A DNA stretch of 64,000 nt from Odiellus spinosus (Eukaryota > Arthropoda > Arachnida > Opiliones > Phalangiidae), in the NCBI GenBank assembly GCA_963920705.1, contig OY987237.1:12368601-12432600 (forward strand), read 5' to 3'. This document shows, piece after piece, positions 25,741 to 37,298 of the stretch (the stretch's first letter is position 1; each line of letters begins with the position of its first letter). The notes beneath the pieces were generated by a model, which had not been told where the DNA came from, searched no databases, and was given only the letters and a program-made list of their open reading frames with translations. The translations under genes and the position numbers were made by a program.

Positions 25741-26250
25741 ACTCCAATATATTAAAGGTATATTTGAACCTCGCAATCAAACCATTAAAGGTATATTTGA
25801 ACCTCGCAATCAAACCATTAAACGTATATTTGAACCTCGCAATCAAACCATTAAAGGTATATTTGAACCTAACAATCAAACCATTAAAGGTATATTTGAA
25901 CCTCGCAACCAAACCATTAAAGGTATATTTGAACCTCGCAATCAAACCATTAAAGGTATATTTGAACCTCGCAATCAAACCATTAAAGGTATATTTGAAC
26001 CTAACAATCAAACCATTAAAGGTATATTTGAACCTCGCAACCAAACCATTAAGGGCATATTTGAACCTAACAACCAAACCATTAAGGGCATATTTGAACC
26101 TCGCAACCAAACCATTAAGGGCATATTTGAACCTCGCAATCAAACCATTAAAGGTATATTTGAAGCCCACAATCAAATAATAAAAGGTATAACTGAACAC
26201 CACAATCAAATCATTAAAGGTATATTTGAAGCCCACAATCAAACCATTAT
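25741..26250. repeat. Second 33-bp minisatellite (ATTAAAGGTATATTTGAACC)
   Basis: About 15 units of exactly 33 bp, directly next to the previous array but unrelated in sequence. Variants CTCGCAATC, CTAACAATC and CTCGCAACC alternate in blocks. Both strands are open (148 and 180 residues) for the same arithmetic reason. Confidence 0.9.
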
Positions 26251-26611
26251 AATTTCCTTTGTCAAATTAATAATAGTTTGACGTTGATTATATCCGCTTA
26301 GAAAGATAAAAAAAAAAAAAAACACCATGCTCTCAGTAAATTGATACCGCTTTTTGAGCGAGACTCGGATGCAAATTTGACGTCGCCCGATTTTACACGG
26401 ATATACTTAGAAAAATTTATTTTCCTGATCATTAGCCACATTGGATACAGGAAAGTTAGGCGAACTTATTTATTGTCGTGGGAAAAAAGGGGGAAATTCT
26501 TCTTGTATATTTAAAGTGAGAGTGTCACCATTTCTTTCGAAGGCATACGCGTAATATTTTTGATTTCTATATAAAAAAAACATATTGAAAGTTTTACATC
26601 TCTGGCCTAAA

Positions 26612-26657
26612 TGTCTTTGCATTGATGTATCAGCGAGCAATGAGCGAAGGCCAGTCG
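26612..26657. mobile_element. TTAA family A core remnant
   Basis: GCATTGATGTATCAGCGAGC and GAGCGAAGGCCAGTCG match the GCATTGAAGGGTCAGC core type. The next copy begins right here, so it appears to have landed in an older copy. Confidence 0.55.
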
Positions 26658-27066
26658 TTAAAGGGAGAGTGCAACCTAACAACAAGTGCTTTTTTATCGA
26701 TTCCTTATCGTTTAAATAGGCCTAATCCACCAATAAAAAGTTTACAAAACAAATTTTAAACTAGAAATAAATTTAAAACTTACCCGGAAAATAGGTTTAG
26801 CGGGATTCAAGGAGATCCTGAATTGCCTCCGTGTAAGGTCTAGCGACCAATGAGCAAAGACCCGTCGTTCATTCGAGATCTCCACGAGACTTACAATCGC
26901 GTTCTATTGGTCGCTATATCAGGATCTCCATGAATACCGCTAAGCCTATTTTCCGGGTACGTTTTTTATTTCTAGTTTAATATTTGTTCACTAGTGGATT
27001 AGGCCTATTTAAACGATAAGGAATCGATAAAAAAGTACTTGTTGTAAGGTTGCATTTTCAATTTAA
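26658..27066. mobile_element. TTAA foldback family A, near-complete copy
   Basis: TTAAAGGGAGAGTGCAACC to GGTTGCATTTTCAATTTAA with the CCTCCGTGTAAGG core. Part of the right inner arm is missing (GGTCGCTATATCAGG). Confidence 0.82.
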
Positions 27067-27458
27067 TATTTAGTGCGGGTAGCAATAGCCATATCAGGTG
27101 GAAACATCTCAAACAGACAAAAATATATTTAATACTCAAGCTATATATGTAAAGGTTCGATACGCGTTTGAAGCGATCAAGCGTAAAAAAAAAGCAGAGG
27201 TTAAAACTAGAGCCCAACCCACCTTGAATACAAATTATAGTAATTAAAAAAGCATAAAAATGAAAAAACGATAAACAACTTCAGCTCCAATTTTATCATA
27301 AAGCAAAAGTATACTGCACCTGCGAATGTTAACGCCACAATGCACTGGATAAACCTACAAGCATTCGATGCAGATACGTTAATAATAAATATAATAAAAA
27401 AGGGAGAATGAAAAAGTTCTTCTTTAGAATTGTCAAAAGAATCGAAGCTTTTAGCAAC

Positions 27459-27625
27459 CAATTAGGCCCGTTTTTAAGTCTCCATGAGCTTTCCAATAAC
27501 ATTCGATTGGTCGCTAACAAACTAGAAATCATTTTATAACTTACAAGGAAAATAGGCTTAGCTAGATTCATGGAGATCCTAAATTTCTTCGCTTTGATCG
27601 AATCTTATTGAAAGTCTCATGGAGT
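27459..27625. mobile_element. TTAA foldback family A, rearranged fragment
   Basis: GGCCCGTTTTTAAGTCTCCA, CATTCGATTGGTCGCTAAC, then AAAATAGGCTTAGCTAGATT and CTTCGCTTTGATC. Core and left arm are in an unusual order, suggesting an internal deletion or inversion. Confidence 0.6.
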
Positions 27626-27699
27626 ACTTGTCAAGGATCTGTTGATGATTGGTTGACCAATTAATTGCAACATTATAAATTGAAAATATTTGCGTAAAG

Positions 27700-27870
27700 A
27701 TTAAATTTATTTCTCATATTCCAAGTAAATTATCCTGACCCTGATTTATAAACTATCTCAATAACAAAAAGTAGGAATTGCCAAGAGCTTGCTCGTAAGA
27801 ATAAATTCATGAAAGAATATTAAAATTCGTCAGGGAAAACCAGGAAAGGTTAGGGAAAATAACTTCTAAA
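27700..27870. repeat. Dispersed repeat with TTATAAATCAGGGTCAGG, inverted relative to 35 kb
   Basis: The reverse complement contains TTTATTCTTACGAGC, CTCTTGGCAATT, TTTATAAATCAGGGTCAGG and GGAATATGAGAA, the same words in the same order as 34985-35090. It ends in CAGGGAAAACCAGGAAAGG. Confidence 0.6.
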
Positions 27871-28865
27871 CGATCCCTGTTAAAAATTAAATTAAGATTT
27901 GCTTATTTCGTACCGTAATCGCGTAAAACGAATAACAGGTGTTTATCGCAGTACATGGTGTACTTTATAAAGTTTGCTGGTACAGTACAAATCCCTTTAA
28001 ACAAGTCCTATACGACGTCAGATGATGAAATAACAAACGCTTCTTAATATTTGATATAGGAGCTACGTTTAATAACTCTCAACGGGAAGAATCAGGTTTT
28101 TATAAAATAAGTTTCCGTTGAGTATTTTTGGCAACGCTACGTCAGATGTTGTTGAACGAATTTCTTGATACGTTGTAAAAAGGCGGTTTCAACCTCGTCA
28201 AGTCGTGGCAAAGGCTTAAAGAATTTTTGCTAATAACGATCAGACCTGTACCAAAAAATTTAAATCAAGCTTTCGACATCACTAATTTAAATTAACTAAA
28301 TCGCGTTCGTCAAAATATGTTAAAATTTCGGTTATAATCTATCCCACTTAAATATAATTCATTATATTTGAGATCAATATATCAGAACTCAAGCCATTCC
28401 TACGTCATCAACGAAAAACCCGCTCTTCCAGCGGATGACCAACGTGACGTTGAAACCGGAAATGCAAAAATTCCGTTCAATGAAAAATCGGTTTCCGATT
28501 AACTCAGCGCTGAGTCTGTTGAGTGTTACTGAATGTAGCCAGGGTATAGGAGTGATATATCTCTACAAGGTAATTGTATAACAGCTGCGTTTCGTGGTAA
28601 AAGTACAGTCCGTTTTTATTTTATCAGTATACTTGAATAAAATTTTTTTTCAAGTAAAATTACTGCTATACCTAATTTGAAATTGAATTTAATATATATT
28701 TCGTAGGGTTTGCAACTTGATTCCTCACGCACTTGTTCTTTTTTTCCAGTCTCGTATTTAAAATGGGATTACCAAAGGGTTTTGGGTATATAAGGCTTAT
28801 TTTAAGAAGCATTTTGTAAAATATCACTGCAGTATAAATTAATTAAATTTCCCGTTATACTATGG

Positions 28866-29025
28866 TCCGACGGGTCAGACACTTGAGAACTCAGGTGTAC
28901 AAAATGTTTGAACTCTTTGCACTACCAAAGCTAGACTCCGAGTTCAGCAAGAGTTCGAGCTGTTTGCATTACCAAAGCTGGACTCGCGTGAACTCAGGTA
29001 TACAAGAAAATCAAGAGTGACGTCC
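28866..29025. repeat. GAACTCAGGTGTACA dispersed repeat, copy 2
   Basis: Opens GGGTCAGACACTTGAGAACT and contains GAACTCTTTGCACTACCAAA twice in variant form. Same organisation as 3779-3945. Confidence 0.55.
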
Positions 29026-29908
29026 ACCTCGACTACGTCATCACCAATATACCAATAAGTATATTCTTGAGCATGTACTATATTTTCTGTTGTTTACTAA
29101 AGCGTCATTTAACTCTATAAATCACCCTTGACCTTCAGGGTCAAAGGACCCTGGCACGCTCTTCTAATAATCTTTTTAACACCCAAACTGTGATGCCAAC
29201 CAGAGACGAAAAGCTTTGAATTTGAGTGAAGGGGGCCAAAAAGGATCGCGCGGGTGGCAAAAAGCTAGAATAGAGAGTCATCGGCCACGATTATATGTCA
29301 TTTGGTTAATTAAATTCCGAACCTTTTATTCGGGCGCGAACCCGAATCGTGCCTTTTCCCCCCTGAAAATTCCCTAAACAGTTCAGTTCGTTCAACATTT
29401 TTCAGACAATGAATTATATACGCGGTTGGGGTTGATTTTTTTTCTCCAAAAGTGGGTTTTCACGTTTCTTTATTTTGTTTGAAATCAGAGTTAATCATAG
29501 ACTCCGCAGACAGAATCTAATATTTTGTTTAAATTACAAATTTGATAATTTCGGGCGAAACTTTTTTTTTCCTTGGCACCATAGCTCGCTTACCTTGAGC
29601 CCAAGATTGATTTAAGCGAGGTAGTACCATAATAAGGCTCAAATTGTGAGCCTAAATTGAGCCCAGAAACATTTTGATAAAGCATTTGAGCTATATAGTG
29701 CCAAAAATCAATATTTTTTATGAAAAAAAAAAAAAAAAAAAAAAAAAAGGGCTATGAGATTCTTGAGACAGAGATTTTAAATTATATTATTATTATATTT
29801 CTCGAGATCAATGCAAAAATTCATTAGAAAATTATAGTCCTACCCTATCGCGAAACTGTCTTGAGCCCGACGTGAGCCGTGGGAAAACAATTTAAGGCTG
29901 CACTGAGG

Positions 29909-30199
29909 CAAGAAGGATCAGATAAGGAGAGGAAAAGTGGGGACGGCGCAGTTCCTACTGCGTCGGCCTAAACTCCCACTCTGGGAGAACGGGGGTAGAG
30001 ATGTTTCGTGGTAAAATGTTGTCACGTGGGTAAAACGGATCCTTTATCAGCTTCGTAGTAGCCAACGACGCTAGTGACCACGTGACAACAGTTTACCTCG
30101 AGAATTTCCTATCCCCCTTTCCACCCGAGTGGGAGGTTGGCTCTTCTCTCTCTAACTCAACGCAGCCCTACTTTTCCTCTCCTTGTCTGATCCTTCTTG
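29909..30199 (+). mobile_element. Family B element, copy 2
   Basis: 291 bp, termini CAAGAAGGATCAG and CTGATCCTTCTTG, exact 7-bp duplication ACTGAGG at 29902-29908 and 30200-30206. The interior is the same as the 36257 copy and contains GGTAAAATGTTGTCACGTGG. Confidence 0.9.
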
Positions 30200-30824
30200 A
30201 CTGAGGTTAGACTATTCATTTAAAAAAAAAAGAGGTGAGCGAGTTTCATGAGAGCGCAGCTACACTTGTCAACATGAAAACCCAACTTATAAATCTTTTT
30301 CTTAGTATTTTCCAGGTTTCCCCGTTATATTTTCATTGTTTCCAAAATGTTAAACGAAGCGCAGCCATATATATACAGTCATTTCTCTTATATACGAATG
30401 AACTCTCGCATACTCGGCCCGCGAATATCCCTATCCCCAAAGGAGTTATGTTTGAAAAGAGACGATCAAACGCGAGCGGAGCGGGATGATTTCAGAACGC
30501 GGTGGGAGAAACGGGGGAACCGACCAACACGTATAGTAGGCTTACCAACAGACTGGGGCCTGAATGAGCTAGAAGAGGTCACGGGGTTACTACCTAATGG
30601 CGCCCGTTTCACACCATCATTCCCGCTTCTTGCCTTTTCATTCCCGGGGAAACTCGATAATAAAATGCAGTTTGCTTTAATATTAGTCCAGGGACCCATT
30701 CCCGCTACAAGGATGAGAGCATTAGCTATCTTTCTAGGTATAACTGACTTTTATTTCGGAGAACTTTACTAAACTAAAAACGAGAATGTTAAATTTACGT
30801 TCGAATTCTTATAATTGTTTAATA

Positions 30825-30862
30825 TTATATTTACTTGTTGTTAGGTTGCATTCTCCCTTTAA
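30825..30862. mobile_element. TTAA family A right-end fragment
   Basis: ACTTGTTGTTAGGTTGCATT then CTCCCTTTAA. Only the last 40 bp of the element remain. Confidence 0.65.
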
Positions 30863-31759
30863 CGATTTTTTTATACAAAGATCAAAGAAGTATCGATATA
30901 TGAAAATATAATAAGGCTAATATTTTCTCAAATCTAAAAATCTTACTATAAAAATACTGTTATAAGAAGTAAAAATGTAAAAAAAAACCCCTACCTACAA
31001 TTTAAACACCAATATCCCGGAAAACTGGCTTCGGAACACGTACGTTTCGGGTATATAGAGAAAGAAGTTCGCGGGTAGAAAAAAAAAATAAGTAGAAATC
31101 CCAATTTTTCCACGTAGCGGGATTGCTCCGGCTGGTTAGGCCTAATAAAAAGGCGCGGTAAAAACGCGGGAAAAAGTATAGGAAAAAAGCTGTATTACTA
31201 TAGTCTCGCACGTGCCTAGTTTTGCGCCCATTCCGTGACCATAGCGGGTTTTTTTTCCTCCTCGAGTCTAGCATTATATCGCGCGCCAAAAAAGAAAAAA
31301 AAAAAAAAAAAGAAAATCAAAAAAATCTGTGAACAAAGGAATCCCCCTTTTTTCCCGTATTAGGGCTAAAAACTATATGCGGAATTGAAACTGGCAACCC
31401 CCTCTTCTCTCTCTTTCACTCCCCCCCGCAATCCCAATTGTATGGACCAATGGACCCCTCCTTTTAGCTCGTTAAAAATAGGTGGAGAGTGGATTGCGCC
31501 ACGGAGAAAGTTATTTTAATAATCGTCCAAAATGGCGGATAGAAAAGCTTTTTATACGTATATACATTAGGTTCCGCACGAAGAATTTTAGATTGAGGAG
31601 AAGTTACTGATCTAATACTGGGCGTGGTGACATTGAGAGATCGTTTCAATTTGACTATAGTTAAGAATTAGGGATTGTTTTAATAAGATTATCAAAATTC
31701 GACGCTTGGTTTGGTTATATATAATACACATGAAGTATATTTTACACCATGTTTTTACA

Positions 31760-32605
31760 ACACTGCTAACAAGAAAGCTTCGTCGTTTTGAGATAAGAAC
31801 GCTGCTAGTTTATTAGCATCGAGATAAGAACGCTGTTAAGCTTCCTGGATTCGAGATAAGAACATAGCAAAGGTTTCAGGCAATTAAGAAGAGCGCTCCT
31901 AACATATAGCTTCAAGATAAGAACGCTGCTAAGCTTCCTGGCTTCGAGATAAGAACGCTGCTAAGCTTTCTGGCTTCGAGATAAGAACATAGCAAAGGTT
32001 TCAGGCAATTAAGAAGAGCGCTCCTAACATAGCTTCAAGATAAGAACGCTGCTAAGCTTCCTGGCTTCGAGATAAGAACATAGCAAAGGTTTCAGGCAAT
32101 TAAGAAGAACTCTGCTAACATAGCTTCAAGATAAGAACGCTGCTAAGCTTCCTGGCTTCGAGATAAGAACGCTGCTAAGCTTCCTGGCTTCGAGATAAGA
32201 ACATAGCAAAGGTTTCAGGCAATTAAGAAGAGCGCTCCTAACATAGCTTCAAGATAAGAATGCTGCTAAGCTTCCTGGCTTCGAGATAAGAACATAGCTA
32301 TGGTTCCAGGCTATAAAGAAGAACTCTGCTAACATAGCTTCAAGATAAGAAAGCTGCTTAATTAGCTTCCTGGCTTCCAGATAAGAACAAAGCAAAGGTT
32401 CTAGGCTAAAGAAAAGAACGCTGCTAGCATTGCTTCAAGATAGGAACGCTGCTAAGTACCTGGCTTCGAGATAAGAACGCTACTAAGCTTCCTGGCTTCG
32501 AGATAAGAAGGATGCTAAGCTTCCATAGGCTTCGAGATCATATTGATTATAATTTTATGGGCTTTGAGATAAGAACGCGGCTAAGCTTCCGGGATTCGAG
32601 ATAAA
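31760..32605. repeat. GATAAGAACGCTGCTAAG satellite with higher-order structure
   Basis: About 26 units of roughly 30-32 bp built on CTTCGAGATAAGAACGCTGC. Blocks carrying ACATAGCAAAGGTTTCAGGC and AATTAAGAAGAGCGCTCC recur, giving a higher-order period near 90-120 bp. Units decay toward both ends. Confidence 0.85.
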
Positions 32606-33177
32606 AACTACATTCGAGATAATATTTATGAGAAGTGCGCCGCTAACATTCTGGTATGGTCATTGAGATTTTTATACTTGGAAATAAATAAAATTGAAGG
32701 TTCCACGCTCGGGGATAAAACGCTGCCATGCACGTTCGACCCACAGACTTGGAAATAGCAACACCAGGACACACGCGCGCTAATAGATAATGGTTCCTTA
32801 TCCACCTTGTTTTTCGTGGGCAATTGTGCCACCCAATTCTTTTTCGCGCCATTAGGGCGCGTGCCAAATCGCCACGTGATCTTTAAAAAGGCGCGAAATG
32901 GAAAATGACGAGGAGAAAGAGACTATGTTCGTACACGGAGTAGGGAAGCTGTGAAAACGGGGAGGGGGTTTAAAGTACAATGCAACGAACTTAGCAAATT
33001 AAGGAGATAATGGCTAGATCGTTATAGCCGTTGTAAAAATCACCCCCCTCGAGTTCAAAGCGAAGTAGAAACTACTTCTCATAGTTAAAGCACGGAACAT
33101 TCGCTCATTTTACAAACTGTAACGGGGCTAAACTTAACGAGCCGTAGGTGTGACACGCTTATTACCGCGGGACAAAA

Positions 33178-33369
33178 ATGGATAAGGGCCTAGAGGCGCG
33201 AATTTTTCACCATGGACGAATAATACCGCTTGGAGAGGACCATGCAGCGGTAAAAAAGTTTTTTCCTAATCACGCAGTATATATGAGTGTCGTAAATATG
33301 TCTACAAATTTCTCAGTTTATCACCACTTTGATAAACAAATTGAAGCATGTAAGAAACTTCAAGGATAG
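33178..33369 (+). CDS. Small open frame, 63 residues, unrecognised
   Basis: ATG in a strong context (AAAAATGG) followed by 63 codons and TAG. Composition is protein-like and mixed (charged residues, several His, no low-complexity runs), unlike most frames in this AT-rich region. It begins MDKGLEARIFHHGRI and ends in KKLQG. No family is recognised, it lies antisense inside a Vsx intron, and no promoter or splice site was identified. It abuts a small foldback element starting near its stop codon. It may be a chance frame or a fragment of a retrogene. Confidence 0.18.
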   Translation: MDKGLEARIFHHGRIIPLGEDHAAVKKFFPNHAVYMSVVNMSTNFSVYHHFDKQIEACKKLQG

Positions 33370-33478
33370 TACTTTATCGTAAAACGATGTCTGCTAATTT
33401 ATTGGCCCCGCCTCACCACGGCCAACTTAGTGAAGAGGCGGGGTCAATAAATAAGCAGACGCCGTTTTGTCCAGGATA
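33366..33478. mobile_element. Small GC-rich hairpin element
   Basis: The arms GTCTGCTAATTTATTGGCCC and, inverted, GGGTCAATAAATAAGCAGAC flank a loop of about 25 bp; further out CGTAAAACGATG pairs loosely with CGCCGTTTTGTCC. A miniature inverted-repeat element of about 110 bp. Confidence 0.6.
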
Positions 33479-33582
33479 ATTCTAGAGGCTAATTCTTATA
33501 GAGGGCTACAATATGTTAAATACGTATAGTTTTCGATAAAGAGGCAAAAGAAAATTCCACCCCTCTCACCCAGCTTTGCTTT

Positions 33583-34211
33583 CATTGCAGTGTTGCCAGG
33601 AGGATTTGGGTCCACTTGATCGACTCCCAAATGATCGACAAGAGGTCCACTTGATCGACACCCAAATGATCGACTCACAATTGATCGACTCCCAAATGAT
33701 CGACAAAGGGTCCACTTGATCGACTCCCAAACGATCGACAAAGGGATCAAATGATTGATGCCTAATCCCAAATTACCGACAACAAAGGGTGCATTTGATC
33801 GTTTCCCAATTGGTCAACTTCGTAATAACGATTATAAATAGATTAACCAACCTAACCTAATCAATCTAACCTAACCTAAAATATTACAAGAGTGACGGGT
33901 CGTAAGTACTTTATTCGAAACTATTTTATTAGTTACTCGCTAAAAAACTGGGCTGTCGATCAATTGGAATGGCTTGTCGATCAAATGGGAGTCGATCAAA
34001 CGGGAGTCGATCAAACGGTAGTCGATCAAACGGACTCCTTGTCGATCAATTGGAAGTCGAGCAAATGAACCTAAGCCGCCAGGAGCTTGTGAGTGCAGTT
34101 ATGAACAGATCAGATCCAAAACTGAACTACTAGCCTTTCTCTCTGCTTCAGATTGCACTCACAAATAGTTGGCAACACTGGGGGAACCTCATTTACCCCC
34201 TTTAGTGAAAA
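33583..34211. mobile_element. Foldback structure carrying opposed GATCGAC arrays
   Basis: Left TGCAGTGTTGCCAGGAGG, then GATCGACTCCCAAATGATCG units (33600-33800), a unique centre, and inverted units GTCGATCAAACGGGAGTCGA (33955-34080). The right end has GGCAACACTGGGGGAAC and CCCCTTTAGTGAAA. The right end matches the element at 5163-5340. Confidence 0.6.
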
Positions 34212-34508
34212 CTATCTATTTCATGGTTAGAATATATCGAGTAAAAGATAAAAAAAAAGTGTTCTTAGTCCATGCTTGCTCACGGTTTTGAATGAGGAGT
34301 TTCAATACATAATTATGTAGGAGAGAAAAAATCATTCTTAAAAAAAAAAATGATATAATTTTATAGATGGATGACTTTGAATGACTATGTTTTTGGCGAG
34401 TCAAATGAGGGGACTAAGGGTTTTCTCTATATATGCTCGACTTCTAATGGGTTTTAGGGTGAGTAAAATGGCCTTATATGTAAATTACTTATACAAGCCC
34501 ATCTTTCA

Positions 34509-34796
<288 letters not shown>

Positions 34797-34984
34797 TTAC
34801 GATTAGAAATTAGGATATTGAAAAATTAACTAAAATTAATTAAATAGTCAATAAAATGTTATGGTCACGTAATATTCGTAAGTAGGGGCGCTGCGATATG
34901 TTTTTTAACGATCTTTCCGAAAATGCTACTCAATTTCCATTTGCCAGGTTTTCCCTGACCATTTCTAAATAATTTCCCTAAATT

Positions 34985-35090
34985 GACTAGTTTATTCTTA
35001 CGAGCGCGACCTCTTGGCAATTTCCACTTTATATTTCACATATTTTATAAATCAGGGTCAGGCTAGTTTACTAGGAATATGAGAACCATA
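34985..35090. repeat. Dispersed repeat, partner of 27700-27870
   Basis: TTTATTCTTACGAGCGCGAC then CTCTTGGCAATT and TTTATAAATCAGGGTCAGG; inverted relative to the 27.7-kb copy. It leads into the adjacent TTTCCCTGAC array. Confidence 0.6.
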
Positions 35091-35149
35091 TCGTATACAG
35101 TTCCTCGATATCTCCCAAAATATTTAATTTCTCCGACCATTTGGGCTCA

Positions 35150-35490
35150 CATTCAAATTACCTGACCTCTTGGAGCAATTGTCAAGTTCCCTGGCTTTTT
35201 AATGACCTTTTGGGGCAATTTCTAAATTCCCTGTATTTCCCCTGACCTTTCGGGTCAATTTCCAAATTCTCTTATTTTTCCCTGACCTTTTAGGTCAATT
35301 TCCAAATTCCCTAACTTATCCCTGACTTTTTGGGCCAATTCCCAAATTCCCTGACTTTTCCCTGACTTTTTGGGCCAATTTCCAAATTCCCTGACTTTTC
35401 CCTGACCTTTTGGGCCAATTTCCAAATTCCCTGACTTTTCCCTGACCTTTTGGGTCAATTTCCAAATTCCCTGACTTTTCTAGGTCATCT
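35150..35490. repeat. 40-bp TTTCCCTGACCTTTTGGG minisatellite
   Basis: About eight units of 40 bp, TTTTCCCTGACCTTTTGGGT followed by CAATTTCCAAATTCCCTGAC. A short inverted piece of the same satellite is at 45357-45455. Confidence 0.88.
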
Positions 35491-35987
35491 ACGAGCTAGC
35501 CCTCAGTTCATGAAAAATCCGTTACAACGTCACTTTAAGCAATTATCTCATTGGTCTATGTCTTACGCGGTCCACCCAACCGAGTCGTGTAAACTGAAGT
35601 TCTTCCCCCCTTCCTGTTAAATGCACCTATATAGGCATAGTACGTATGTTTTTGCGATTCTGTCCAATCTCAGTATATCGGAAAAAAAAACTCATTTCAG
35701 TGTTTCCTCTTCCACTCTTTTAAAACTCGGGTTTATCCTTACCCAATAAGTCGCTTTAGAATTCACTCGAGCGACAAAAAATAATAAGAAAAATCAATTT
35801 TTCAATTACGAGGAAAACGGACATCTCTTTCCCTCTTTTAAATTGTCATCTAATTACGCTCCCGAAGCTCTCTTCTCCTTCCAACACGCCTTATCGCCCG
35901 TCAACCGGAAAATTCCCAATCCCCCAAAAGCCTAATATATTCGATATTACGGTCTTAGAAAACAGGCAAGTCATCTATACATAAATA

Positions 35988-36716
35988 TTAAAAAGGTAGA
36001 ATGCAACCTAATAACAAGTGATTTTTGCAGATTCCTTATCGTTTAAATAGGCCTAATCCAACGATAAAAAGTTTACAAAACAAATATTCAACTAGAATTA
36101 AATTTAAAACTTACCCGAGAAATAGGCTTAGCGAGAATCATGGAGATTCTGAATTGCCTCCGTTAAGGTGTAGCGACCAATGAGCGAAGGCCCGTCGTTC
36201 ACGCGAGATCTCCACGAGACTTACAATCGTGTTCGATTGGTCGTTAGACCTTATACCAAGGAGGATCAGAGAAGGAGAGGAAATGTGGGGACGGCGCGGT
36301 TTCTACTGCGTCGGCCTAAACTCCCACTCTGGGAGAACGGGGGTAGAGACGTTTCGTGGTAAAATGTTGTCGCGTGGGTAAAACGAATCCTTTATGAGAC
36401 GCGCTAGCTAGCGACCACGTGACAACAGTTTACCTCGAGAATTTCCTATCCCCCCTTTCCACCCGAGTGGGAGGTGGGCTCTTCTCTCTCTAACTCAACG
36501 CAGCCCCACATTTCCTCTCCTTCTCTGATCCTCCTTGCTTATACGCGAGGAAATCAGGATCTCCATGAATCCCGCTAAGCCTATTTTCCGGGTAAGTTTT
36601 AAATTTGGTTCTAGTTTAATATTTGTTTCCAATTTTTTTACTGTTGGACTAGGACTATTTAAACAATAAGGAATCGATAAAAAAACACTTGTTGTTAGGT
36701 TGCATTCGCTCTTTAA
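35988..36716. mobile_element. TTAA foldback family A copy interrupted by family B
   Basis: TTAA ends at 35988-35991 and 36713-36716, CCTCCGTTAAGG core. The family B insertion at 36257-36537 splits the right inner arm; removing it and one 7-bp repeat restores GACCTTATACGCGAGG, matching the uninterrupted copies. Confidence 0.88.
36257..36537 (+). mobile_element. Family B element, copy 3, nested in family A
   Basis: 281 bp, termini CAAGGAGGATCAG and CTGATCCTCCTTG, exact 7-bp duplication CTTATAC at 36250-36256 and 36538-36544. A compensating change has occurred in both termini (GGAGG instead of GAAGG). It lacks part of the GTAGTAGCC segment of the 29.9-kb copy. Confidence 0.92.
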
Positions 36717-36768
36717 ATAGGCCTAATCCACCAGTAAAAAAAATACAAACAAATATTAAACTAGAAAT
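36717..36768. mobile_element. TTAA family A left-arm remnant
   Basis: AAATAGGCCTAATCCACCAG and AACAAATATTAAACTAGAAA continue directly after the right TTAA of the previous copy. It is a second, truncated copy in tandem. Confidence 0.65.
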
Positions 36769-37263
36769 TGGTGTGAACCTGTCGTGAAATAAAAGTTGGG
36801 GAGAGGCTAGGGAGTCGACAGCTTATCTATAAATTCACGAGCGAGATGATTAAAAATATTCCATCGTCCTGTCAGATGAAATTATACTCTCATGGAAAAA
36901 GTCTGAATTTTTTTTATTCGCGCGTATTGGATGGGGAAAAAAGGCGGGAAAAATATTACCTTTGTTGATTTTATAAGCTCGTTACCGAAAACACGAGCAA
37001 AAACATTAAACTGCGTAGAACGAATAACATTTCACGCCTCGTTAAATGTATATTTTATGTATATTTAATAAATATATTATAATTCAATTTATTTCGTTTA
37101 TAGTAAATATTTATCTGATAAGGAATTTGTATTTAGGGTGAGACTAGTTTTATGGGGGTGTGTTTTATACTCCCATTCAAACAGGTTTTGCAAAACTATA
37201 CCACGTATAACATAAAGGAGAAAAAAGCCTACAAAATAAGCCTATTTCGTGGACAGTTTTAAC

Positions 37264-37297
<34 letters not shown>

Positions 37298-37298
<1 letters not shown>

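Noticed and set aside
25176..26242. Four long frames (148-180 residues) on both strands with 11-residue repeats
   Set aside because: They arise because the 33-bp period is divisible by three and the unit lacks stops; no start context, no family resemblance, and both strands cannot all be coding.
30347..30772. 141-residue plus-strand frame
   Set aside because: No recognisable motif, overlapping frames on both strands, and flanked by transposon ends; not enough to call a gene.
33848..33884. CCTAACCTAA-like run resembling a telomere repeat
   Set aside because: Only a few imperfect units, set between repeat arms; too short to mean anything.
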